Origin: Candidatus Aenigmatarchaeota archaeon
Lineage (GTDB): Archaea; Aenigmatarchaeota; Aenigmatarchaeia; CG10238-14
Assembly (NCBI GenBank): GCA_017610225.1
Contig: JAFCCM010000019.1
Location: 1 to 29,206, forward strand
Length of the DNA stretch: 29,206 nucleotides
Reading direction: 5' to 3'
The notes beneath the pieces are model-generated. The model was not told the origin of the DNA. It did not search any database and saw only the letters and a list, made by a program, of their open reading frames with translations. Both the position numbers and the translations under genes were made by a program. How positions within the stretch are numbered: position 1 is the stretch's first letter; every line of letters begins with the position of its first letter. Of this stretch, positions 20,734 to 28,241 are shown in pieces.

Positions 20734-21918
20734 TTATCTTATGATATCAATCCCAAGAGCTTGGTCAAGTTCTCTAACAACAGGTCTTTCTCGTGCGATT
20801 GGTCCCAATATATATGGTGATTTAACTCCAGTCATTATTGTTATTACTTGTATTTTTCCTGAGAACTCTGGTAGAATTCTTGCTCCCCATATTACTTGAG
20901 CGGATGGATCTAAATTTTGTGAAACTGCTTCACCTATTGCATTCACTTCATCTAATTTAAGATCATTTCCACCTGTTATATGGATTAATGCTCCTTGCGC
21001 TCCAGTATAATCTACATCCAATAATGGATTGGTCAACGCTTTTGTTACTGCATCTATTGCTCTATCTGAGCTATTACTTTCACCAACTCCTAATGCTGCA
21101 ACACCGCCTGTATGCATAATTGCTTTAACATCGGCATAATCTACATTAACTAGGGATGGTAGTGTTATTGTTTCTGTTATTCCTTTTACCATACTTGCGA
21201 TTAGTTCATCTGCAACTGCAAAAGCTTGTTGTAATGGAAGATTACCTGCATATTTTAGCAATCTATCATTCTCTATAACAATCACAGTATCTGAAACTTG
21301 TCTTAATTGGGCTAAACCTTCCTCTGCTTTTGCGATTCTTGAACCTTCAATCTTGAAAGGCATTGTTGCAACTCCTATCACAATCGAACCCATTGACTTT
21401 GCCATCTCTGCAATTACTGGTGCTGCTCCTGTTCCTGTTCCTCCACCTTCACCTACACATATGAATGCAAGATCTGTTCCTTCCATTGCTGCTTTAATTT
21501 CATTTCTTGCTTCTTCTGCTGCTTTTCTTCCAATTTCAGGATAACCACCTGCACCTAAACCTCTTGTCAATTCTTTTCCTATAAGAATCTTTTTGTCGGC
21601 TTTACCAACAGTTAGATGTTTGGCATCAGTATTCAAAGATACAGTAACTGCACCTTGAACTCCCATTTCTGATAATCTAGTCACAGTATTCTGACCTGCA
21701 CCACCACAACCAAAAACTACAATTTTAGCTTTTTTGACAGAGAAACCAAATTCCTCTTCAGCAAGTTTAAAATAGTCTAAGTTAGTTTTTGTTGCACCGG
21801 ATGAAGTCTGAAATTTAAACCTGTCTTCAGGTCCACAAGATTGACTATTCTCCTGTGGCATATTTTGACCACTTTGTTGTGGCATTCTATTCAATGCATT
21901 TTCTAGTATCGAATTCAT
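20734..21918 (-). CDS. ftsZ: cell division protein FtsZ
   Basis: A tubulin-superfamily GTPase of about 394 residues. KAKIVVFGCGGAGQNTVTRL opens the GTPase domain, the tubulin signature GGGTGTGAAP follows (about 158-167), and the T7 loop is NVDYADVKAIM with both Asp residues. The C-terminus GIDIIR is short. An N-terminal extension of about 60 residues is Gln/Pro/Ser-rich (RMPQQSGQNMPQ), a likely flexible linker or binding tail. I choose ATG 21918 because AGGAGG ends 9 nt upstream; the ATG at 21927 would have no spacing. It has its own promoter and terminator; the divergent gene is a Lon-like protease. Confidence 0.95.
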   Translation of the reverse strand: MNSILENALNRMPQQSGQNMPQENSQSCGPEDRFKFQTSSGATKTNLDYFKLAEEEFGFSVKKAKIVVFGCGGAGQNTVTRLSEMGVQGAVTVSLNTDAKHLTVGKADKKILIGKELTRGLGAGGYPEIGRKAAEEARNEIKAAMEGTDLAFICVGEGGGTGTGAAPVIAEMAKSMGSIVIGVATMPFKIEGSRIAKAEEGLAQLRQVSDTVIVIENDRLLKYAGNLPLQQAFAVADELIASMVKGITETITLPSLVNVDYADVKAIMHTGGVAALGVGESNSSDRAIDAVTKALTNPLLDVDYTGAQGALIHITGGNDLKLDEVNAIGEAVSQNLDPSAQVIWGARILPEFSGKIQVITIMTGVKSPYILGPIARERPVVRELDQALGIDIIR

Positions 21919-21953
21919 TACACCCATCCTCCTATTTTTTCAAACATATATTT

Positions 21954-21963
21954 CATTTAAACG
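21954..21963 (-). promoter_or_regulatory. TATA box of ftsZ
   Basis: CGTTTAAATG on the minus strand, about 36 nt upstream of the ATG 21918 and preceded by AGAATTT. A start about 25 nt downstream gives a short leader with AGGAGG. Confidence 0.5.
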
Positions 21964-21989
21964 AAATTCTTTTAATCCCGTTTCTTGAA

Positions 21990-22080
21990 TATTCCAGTAA
22001 GGAATAAGTTCCAAATTCCAAAAGTTAGTTCCAACTAATCTAAGATAAGAGTTTAAGAGAGAGAATAAGTTAAGTTCCAA
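21990..22080. repeat. operator-like repeats in ftsZ/Lon intergenic region
   Basis: TATTCC-AGTAA-GGAATA (21990-22006) is a perfect inverted repeat. TTAGTT-CC-AACTAA (22025-22038) is another. AGTTCCAA occurs three times (22007-22014, 22027-22034, 22073-22080) and GAATAAGTT twice (22002-22010, 22063-22071). The cluster lies upstream of the ftsZ TATA box. A factor-binding array is inferred. Confidence 0.5.
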
Positions 22081-22140
22081 TTATTATTTTCTTTACTATA
22101 TTTAAATTAATTCCTATACTATAGAACCATTTTTTCTATT

Positions 22141-22200
22141 GGATTTCATGTGGAGATAGTGTAATGTTACCTTAGTTTCTCATGGATTTCCTATGGAGAT
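22141..22200 (+). repeat. imperfect 17-bp direct repeat before the Lon-like gene
   Basis: GGATTTCATGTGGAGAT (22141-22157) and GGATTTCCTATGGAGAT (22184-22200) agree at 15 of 17 bases, 43 bp apart. Each carries an ATG/TATG next to GGAGAT. They lie upstream of the TATA-like box TATAAATA (22208-22215). Confidence 0.45.
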
Positions 22201-22207
22201 TAAACAA

Positions 22208-22215
22208 TATAAATA
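22208..22215 (+). promoter_or_regulatory. TATA box of the Lon-like protease gene
   Basis: TATAAATA, about 45 nt before the ATG at 22257. A start near 22235-22240 leaves a leader with AAGGAA as SD. Confidence 0.45.
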
Positions 22216-22256
22216 AGGTTTTAAAACCCAGAGATACTATTATAGTAAGGAAAAAC

Positions 22257-24164
22257 ATGAAAAAAATCTTACTTTTCTTAACAATTTTTGTTGTAAGTTT
22301 TACCTTAGTCTCAGCCAGATACGAATCATTCATCAATGTCGTGGGAGTAGATAATCATGGAAGAGGAATCATGGGAAATGTTACAGTTGAGATTCAACCA
22401 GGAAAAGGAAGAGTGTTAGTTGATACAACCCCACTTCAAGGAATATATACACAAGACTCAGAAAGAATTGCAGTCAAAGTAACATCAGATATAACTGGAT
22501 TTGATTTCTCTGAATATGATGTAATCTACAGTATAATTACAAGTAATGCTCATGTAATAGATGGTCCCTCTGCTGGCGGGGCGTTAGCACTTGCAACAAT
22601 TGCTGCTATTGAAGAAAAGGAAATAAGTCACAATATTGCAATGACTGGAACAATTGGAGAAGATGGATCTATTGGAGAGGTTGGGGAAATCTTAGCAAAG
22701 GCCAAAGCAGCTGCAGATAATGGGGTAACTATGTTTCTTATCCCAAAAGGTCAATCTATTCAAAATCAATATGTAAAAAGAATCAAAAAACCACAACCAG
22801 GATGGCATATTGAAACAATCGAACCTGTTAGTGTTAATGTTATTGAATATGCTAAAGATAATTGGGGAATGAATGTTTATGAAGTATCTAATATCAGAGA
22901 AGTGATGAATTATGCGTTTGGAAAAATACCAGACGGGAACAAAAATAACACAGGAATTGTTGATGATGCAATCTTGATAAAATTTAGTTCACCTGTTGAT
23001 GATTACAATGACTTTGGTTGGATGGTAAAAGATGGATTGACAAAATCTGAAAATAATTATGAAAATGTTTTGAACAAACTAGAAGAATCTCAACTTCCAG
23101 GAGATACTAAAATTATTTTAACCGAACTCATGAAAAGATCTGAAGATTATCTGGAAAGTGGAAAGGAAATAGAAGGTCAAGGTTATGTTTACTCTTCAGC
23201 AAATGAAGCTTTCAAGTCAACGATAACAAGTAATGTTGTTGATGATCTAATCAATTATTACTCTTCTTATGACCAGACAGAATATTTAACAAACCGTATT
23301 GAAGAAATATGGAGTGAGATAGAAGAAACAAAACAAGAAGTTTCAAAAAAAACAGATAAAATTATTTGTGATCCTGATAATTTTGAATGGGCTGTTGCAG
23401 CAAGACACAGAATAACTTATGCCGAAAACAGAGTGAGTTTAATAGATTTAGAAGACGTTAATCCAATAGAAGTGTTTTATAAAATCAATACGGCAAAAGA
23501 ATGGATTGAGATATCAAAAAGTTTTATGAAAAAGACAGTATATCGTTCTGCTGGAACAGATTGTTTGGAAAACTTTAAAGAACAGGCGGAAAGTATTGTG
23601 AAGGAAGTGGAGAATCAAATACTTCTTGAGAAATCTATGGGATATGATGATTCTGGAGATAGCGAGTGGTATCTTGACGCAGCAAAAACTGAACTAGAAC
23701 AGGGATGGTATATCACAGCAATTTATGATGCAATTTCTGCGAAAACAAGAGTGAAAGTAGGATCAATTTATAAAAACAAAGAAGTAGATGAGATTTATTC
23801 ATATTTTAACCAAAAGGAAGTTATAACTCAAGACTTGATTGGGACAATATTTCTTGAAAATTCCTACTATAATATTTACCGTGCTGTTAAGGATGATTCC
23901 AAAAATGATGCTGATCTTGCGATGCAAATGTTAGTGTTAGCTGAAGAAACAAATAATGTTTACCAAGATATCAAGAGCGAGATTGGTAATCCATTATTTA
24001 ACTGGTCGATCGACTGGAATTTTAAAATAACAGAAGAAGATTATGATACAATCCTAGCAGTAGTTTTTGTGGTTCTTGTTTTGTATATACTTAGATTGTC
24101 AGTTAAAGTTAGGAAATTGGAAAGAAAACTTGGGATGAGAAGGAAGGGAAGGAAATTGAGATAG
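22257..24164 (+). CDS. membrane-anchored Lon-like (S16) protease
   Basis: A 635-residue secreted protease of the archaeal Lon-like type without an ATPase domain. A signal peptide MKKILLFLTIFVVSFTLVSA opens it. The S16 protease domain has catalytic Ser105 in VIDGPSAGGALA and Lys148 in EVGEILAKAKAAADNG, 43 residues apart as in Lon. A long helical, acidic region follows (about 260-600), then one membrane segment (AVVFVVLVLYILRL) and a basic cytoplasmic end. It should degrade or regulate envelope proteins. I take ATG 22257; the ORF could start at 22182, but the signal peptide and SD support this one. It is divergent from ftsZ. Confidence 0.9.
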   Translation: MKKILLFLTIFVVSFTLVSARYESFINVVGVDNHGRGIMGNVTVEIQPGKGRVLVDTTPLQGIYTQDSERIAVKVTSDITGFDFSEYDVIYSIITSNAHVIDGPSAGGALALATIAAIEEKEISHNIAMTGTIGEDGSIGEVGEILAKAKAAADNGVTMFLIPKGQSIQNQYVKRIKKPQPGWHIETIEPVSVNVIEYAKDNWGMNVYEVSNIREVMNYAFGKIPDGNKNNTGIVDDAILIKFSSPVDDYNDFGWMVKDGLTKSENNYENVLNKLEESQLPGDTKIILTELMKRSEDYLESGKEIEGQGYVYSSANEAFKSTITSNVVDDLINYYSSYDQTEYLTNRIEEIWSEIEETKQEVSKKTDKIICDPDNFEWAVAARHRITYAENRVSLIDLEDVNPIEVFYKINTAKEWIEISKSFMKKTVYRSAGTDCLENFKEQAESIVKEVENQILLEKSMGYDDSGDSEWYLDAAKTELEQGWYITAIYDAISAKTRVKVGSIYKNKEVDEIYSYFNQKEVITQDLIGTIFLENSYYNIYRAVKDDSKNDADLAMQMLVLAEETNNVYQDIKSEIGNPLFNWSIDWNFKITEEDYDTILAVVFVVLVLYILRLSVKVRKLERKLGMRRKGRKLR

Positions 24165-24193
24165 ACTCTGTAGACGAACATAATATTTTTAAG

Positions 24194-24209
24194 ATTACTA
24201 TTTAGTAAT
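24194..24209. promoter_or_regulatory. 16-bp inverted repeat upstream of next gene
   Basis: ATTACTA-TT-TAGTAAT, perfect arms, 13 nt before the ATG at 24223 and just after TAATATTTTTAA. It could be an operator, or a stem at the end of the Lon-like transcript. Confidence 0.4.
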
Positions 24210-24222
24210 AAATATTGATTGA

Positions 24223-24966
24223 ATGATTAGATTTGTTAAAGATTTCGAAACTGTCGTAAAACATAATCTTTATTTAGTTTTATATTCATTAGAACAGTAT
24301 CCTAGTTATTCAGAACATGGATATGATTGTCCTATTCCCAAAGGTGTGGATCCAGAAAATCCACCAGAAGATGAAGAATTAAAGGAATTAATTAGGGGAG
24401 AAATAAGAAGCAGTTGGAATAACTATACTTCTCTAATTGAAAGATATAATCATGCTTGGGTAAGGTTGCTGGATTTGGGTTTATCAAATACAGCAAAAGA
24501 AATATATGGATATGAACCTGACATAGATTTACTTATAGTCCCTACAGAATATGGACCGGGAGCTGGGCCGAGGAATGGAGAAATAGACTCCAAACTGCTT
24601 GTGTACTTATTTTCTGAGAGAGCAATCAGATATCGAGGAAGTCCTGAAGTTAGTCTTTTGCATGAAGTAGTATCTCATGCATGGTCAATGGAAATGAGAA
24701 AAAATACACCTATAAGTGAAGAATTTTCTGAGCAACATCCTGTGAAAGAAAGGGTTATGGATTTATTGACAAGAGAATTTGGTGTAAGATTAGGTTTGGG
24801 TAGTTATAGTGATTTTGTTATACAAGATGTTATACAAGAAAGAAGAATAGAAGTTGCTAATAAAGTAGATCCATATTTCTATAATGATCCAAAAGACCCT
24901 TCAAAAGGTTTAAAACATCCAAGAGACATTAAAACTTTCTTCAAAGAAGTAATTGATAATTTGTGA
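24223..24966 (+). CDS. unknown protein with HExxxH motif
   Basis: A 247-residue soluble protein I do not recognise. Helical N-terminus, then IDLLIVPTEYGPGAGPRNGE and a helix SPEVSLLHEVVSHAWSMEMR (140-159). The HEVVSH stretch (147-152) looks like a metal site, but His-His spacing is one residue longer than HExxH, so zincin membership is doubtful. Later parts: HPVKERVMDLLTREFGVRLG and IQDVIQERRIEVANKVDP, with several conserved-looking Glu and Arg. No signal peptide, although it follows a secreted protease. A palindrome lies in its promoter. Confidence 0.6.
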   Translation: MIRFVKDFETVVKHNLYLVLYSLEQYPSYSEHGYDCPIPKGVDPENPPEDEELKELIRGEIRSSWNNYTSLIERYNHAWVRLLDLGLSNTAKEIYGYEPDIDLLIVPTEYGPGAGPRNGEIDSKLLVYLFSERAIRYRGSPEVSLLHEVVSHAWSMEMRKNTPISEEFSEQHPVKERVMDLLTREFGVRLGLGSYSDFVIQDVIQERRIEVANKVDPYFYNDPKDPSKGLKHPRDIKTFFKEVIDNL

Positions 24967-25024
24967 TTCAATAAGAGATGCAATCCTACTGAAAAGATAA
25001 ATCCATCCAAATACATTTCATTTC

Positions 25025-25666
25025 ATGACTAAAGAAAAATTGAAAAAAATTATAAAAAATCTTCAGAGTGATGAGAAAGTTAGAAAAAAAGTTAAACAAA
25101 GAATTCAAGAATTCCAGAAAAAAAACCAAGAAGATAACAAGTCATGGTTTGATGAACTTTGTTTTTGTATACTCACTGCTAATTTTTCGGCGAGAAAGGG
25201 AATAGAAATTCAAAATTATCTGTCAAGAGTGGATGGTTTCGGACAAATGTCCCAAGAAAAACTAATCCAAGTCCTTCAAAGACTAGGTCATAGGTTCTAC
25301 CAGAGGCGTGGGGAGTTTATAGTAGAAGCAAGGAAACATCGAAGAATCAAGGACATCGTTAGTAAATTCAAGTGTGAGAGCGAAGCAAGAGAATGGTTAG
25401 TCAAAAGCATTAAAGGTATAGGCTACAAAGAAGCAAGTCATTTTCTTAGGAATGTTGGTTATCATAACATCGGAATACTTGATAGACATGTTCTTCATGT
25501 CTTGAATGATCATGGTCTTATCGACGAGATTCCTAAAAGTCTTACACCTAAAAAATACAAAGAAATCGAGAAGATTATTCTTGAATTTGCAAAGGAAATG
25601 AAGGTACTTCCAAGTGAAATGGACCTTTATTTGTGGTATAGTAAAACTGGAGAAGTGTTGAAGTAA
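25025..25666 (+). CDS. ogg: N-glycosylase/DNA lyase Ogg2
   Basis: A 213-residue archaeal Ogg2-type 8-oxoguanine DNA glycosylase / AP lyase. The HhH-GPD core has WFDELCFCILTANFSARKG, IKGIGYKEASHFLRNVGY and ILDRHVLHVL. Catalytic Lys135 (in GYKEAS) and Asp153 (in LDRH) are 18 residues apart, as in the family. The C-terminus SEMDLYLWYSKTGEVLK ends in Lys, which in Ogg2 contacts the damaged base. It removes 8-oxoG from DNA and cleaves the strand. It starts about 60 nt after the previous gene with no clear SD. Confidence 0.93.
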   Translation: MTKEKLKKIIKNLQSDEKVRKKVKQRIQEFQKKNQEDNKSWFDELCFCILTANFSARKGIEIQNYLSRVDGFGQMSQEKLIQVLQRLGHRFYQRRGEFIVEARKHRRIKDIVSKFKCESEAREWLVKSIKGIGYKEASHFLRNVGYHNIGILDRHVLHVLNDHGLIDEIPKSLTPKKYKEIEKIILEFAKEMKVLPSEMDLYLWYSKTGEVLK

Positions 25667-25668
25667 AT

Positions 25669-25872
25669 TTAACCTTTTTCAAACCTTTCAACGCCATTTG
25701 AACTTTCATTTTTTCTTTTTATTTCATCTATAATATGACTTATACCATATCCTATACCACCCAGAAAAACAAGAATACAAATTGCACCAATTGTTAAATG
25801 AACATCAATACTTCTGTATACTTCTTGTTCTAGACCTCTACTCAATTCATAAAGTTGAGTTGTATTATACAT
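25669..25872 (-). CDS. small single-pass membrane protein
   Basis: A 67-residue protein, unknown. It begins MYNTTQLYELSRGLEQEVYR, then a hydrophobic segment (about 24-46, TIGAICILVFLGGIGYGISH), and ends in charged IIDEIKRKNESSNGVERFEKG. ATG 25872 is preferred to the longer TTG form at 25920. TATATTAAT just upstream may be its TATA box. It ends 2 nt after the convergent ogg stop. Confidence 0.5.
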   Translation of the reverse strand: MYNTTQLYELSRGLEQEVYRSIDVHLTIGAICILVFLGGIGYGISHIIDEIKRKNESSNGVERFEKG

Positions 25873-25978
25873 ATACAGTAAATTAATATAAGTATTTTTA
25901 TTTTTAGTGTTTAATATCAAACAGAAAAAAAATTCTCATCAACCAATAGTAACTCAATTGTATATTACAAACAACAAA

Positions 25979-25993
25979 TTGATTTTAAATCAA
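25979..25993. promoter_or_regulatory. 15-bp inverted repeat upstream of the RNR genes
   Basis: TTGATTT-T-AAATCAA, perfect arms, about 60 nt before the first RNR start. No NrdR-type box or cobalamin riboswitch was seen in 25921-26054. Confidence 0.4.
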
Positions 25994-26054
25994 AAACCCA
26001 AATCCTATAACATTATTTGAAAAGGAGTATTTTCTTTTCTAGGATCTATCAATT

Positions 26055-28229
26055 ATGGGTCCGAACACAATAATTTACGAGGGGGTTGTAATAGTATCTA
26101 AGCGAATTGTTAGCGTTAAGAACGACGACGGTAACATTATTAAATTTGAGAAAAATAAAATCACTGAAAGTATTTGGAAAGCAGTTGAATCAGTTGGTGG
26201 AGAAGATAAAGAACTTACTGAAAAACTTACTGACCAAGTAGTCGAACTATTAAAACAAAAACTTAAACCAAAACAAATACCAACAAAAGAAGAAATTCTT
26301 AACACAACAGAAAAAGTTCTTATTGAAAGTGGTCATGCAAAGACAGCAAAAGCTTTCATATTATTACATCAGAAAAGAGTTGAATTTAGAAGAGCGAAAA
26401 ATATTCTTGGTGTGGAAGATGATCTGGGTTTATCACTCAATGCATTAGTTGTTATGAAGAATCGTTATTTAAGAAAGAATGAACATGGTGAAGTAATTGA
26501 AACTCCAAGGCAATCATTTGAACGTGTTGCCAAAGCAATAGCACAAGGTGATAAACTATATAAGAAATCTAGTAAAGAAATCAAACAGGTAGAAAAAGAA
26601 TTTCTTGATATGATGGTCAATCTTGAGTTTCTCCCAAACTCACCTACAATGATGAATGCTGGAACAAGACATGGAACATTGTCTGCATGTTTTGTTTTGC
26701 CAGTTGAAGATTCTGTTGAAAGTATATTTGGGACATTGAGAGATGCAGCATTAGTTCAGAAATCTGGGGGTGGTGCTGGTTATAGTTTCTCAAGACTTAG
26801 ACCAAGAGAAGATGTTGTTCAGACAACTGGTGGAATAGCCGCAGGTCCATTATTTTTTATTAACGCGTTTGACTCTGCACTAAAAGGAATAAAGCAGGGA
26901 ATGAAAAGATATAGCACTAATATGGGAATACTTAGAGTAGATCATCCAGATATTCTTGATTTTATTATGGCTAAAGAAACAGAAGGTGTATTAAGTACAT
27001 TTAATCTTTCTGTTGGTATTACTGATAAATTCATGAAGGCTGTTTATAATGATGGGGAATATGAATTACTAAATCCAAGAGACAATAAAATCATAAAAAA
27101 GATGAAGGCTCGTGCTATCTGGAATCTAATAATTACAATGGCGTGGAAGAACGGGGAACCTGGTATTATATTCATTGACAAGATGAATAAAGATAATCCA
27201 ACTCCTAACGTTGGTGAAATTGAATCAACCAATCCTTGTGGTGAACAACCTTTGCTTCCTTATGAATCCTGTAACCTTGGATCGATCAACCTAAAAAATA
27301 TGCTGAAAGGAAAAAATGGGAATGCTAAAATTGACTGGGATAAACTAAGAGAAACTACAATGAAATCTGTTCATTTTTTGGATAATATAATTGACTTAAA
27401 CAAATATCCGATTAAAAAAATCGAAGAAGTAACCAAATCCAATCGTAAGATAGGTTTGGGTGTGATGGGCTTTGCTGATATGTTAATAGAACTAGCAGTA
27501 CCATACAACTCGGAAGAAGCTGAAAGACTTGCAAAGAAAATTATGAAGTTTATTAAAGATGTAGCAATAGAATCTAGTGAAAAATTAGGAAAGGAAAGAG
27601 GATCATTTCCAAATTTCAAAGGAAGCATTTGGGAAAAGAAAGGATATAAACACATAAGAAATGCAACATTAACAACAATAGCTCCAACAAGCAATATCAG
27701 TATAGTTGCAGGATGTTCTTCAAGTATAGAACCGTTGTTTGCGATATCTTATATAAGAAATGTTGCTAACAGTCTTGGTCAAAATTTAATTGAAACTAAT
27801 CCTTTATTCGAAAAGATTGCAATTCAAGGAGGATTTTATTCTGATGAACTGATGGAAGAAATTCTTTCACAAGGTTCTATCCAAAACATTAAAGGAATCC
27901 CAGAAAGTGTTAGAATGGTTTTTGTTACTGCTCATGATATTTCACCAGAGTGGCATGTAAAGATGCAGGCAGCTTTCCAGAAGTATACTGACAATGCTGT
28001 ATCCAAGACAATTAACTTTCCTAACTATACCACTCCGGATGATATTGAAAATGCATACAAACTTGCATATGATCTTGGTTGCAAAGGTATTACTGTTTAT
28101 AGGGATGGAAGCAGGAAGTTCCAGATTATCAAAAATTCTCATAAAGAAAAAAAACTAGTACATATTGGAAAGAAACCACTTATTGTTGATTCAGGTTATG
28201 CTGGTGGTTGTACTCATTGTAAAATTTGA
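26055..28229 (+). CDS. nrdJ: class II ribonucleotide reductase, paralogue 1 (NrdJ)
   Basis: A 724-residue adenosylcobalamin-dependent ribonucleotide reductase, reducing ribonucleotides to deoxyribonucleotides. An ATP-cone (about 18-113) precedes the barrel. Cysteines: C212 (SACFVLP) and C406 (ESCNLGSINL) form the redox pair; N393, C395, E397 in NPCGEQ form the catalytic triad, with C395 the thiyl radical site. The C-terminal GGCTHCKI (C719, C722) is the swinging-arm reductant. The loop that is usually GG.RRGA before NMG reads QGMKRYST (281-288) here. Complete and intein-free. The next, paralogous gene starts 12 nt later. Confidence 0.93.
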   Translation: MGPNTIIYEGVVIVSKRIVSVKNDDGNIIKFEKNKITESIWKAVESVGGEDKELTEKLTDQVVELLKQKLKPKQIPTKEEILNTTEKVLIESGHAKTAKAFILLHQKRVEFRRAKNILGVEDDLGLSLNALVVMKNRYLRKNEHGEVIETPRQSFERVAKAIAQGDKLYKKSSKEIKQVEKEFLDMMVNLEFLPNSPTMMNAGTRHGTLSACFVLPVEDSVESIFGTLRDAALVQKSGGGAGYSFSRLRPREDVVQTTGGIAAGPLFFINAFDSALKGIKQGMKRYSTNMGILRVDHPDILDFIMAKETEGVLSTFNLSVGITDKFMKAVYNDGEYELLNPRDNKIIKKMKARAIWNLIITMAWKNGEPGIIFIDKMNKDNPTPNVGEIESTNPCGEQPLLPYESCNLGSINLKNMLKGKNGNAKIDWDKLRETTMKSVHFLDNIIDLNKYPIKKIEEVTKSNRKIGLGVMGFADMLIELAVPYNSEEAERLAKKIMKFIKDVAIESSEKLGKERGSFPNFKGSIWEKKGYKHIRNATLTTIAPTSNISIVAGCSSSIEPLFAISYIRNVANSLGQNLIETNPLFEKIAIQGGFYSDELMEEILSQGSIQNIKGIPESVRMVFVTAHDISPEWHVKMQAAFQKYTDNAVSKTINFPNYTTPDDIENAYKLAYDLGCKGITVYRDGSRKFQIIKNSHKEKKLVHIGKKPLIVDSGYAGGCTHCKI

Positions 28230-28241
28230 GGTGTATAATTC

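Noticed and set aside
24661..24681. HExxH zinc metalloprotease
   Set aside because: The motif is HEVVSH, one residue too long between the His residues; kept only as an unknown with a possible metal site.
25921..26054. Cobalamin riboswitch or NrdR box
   Set aside because: Looked for and not seen; only a 15-bp inverted repeat is present.
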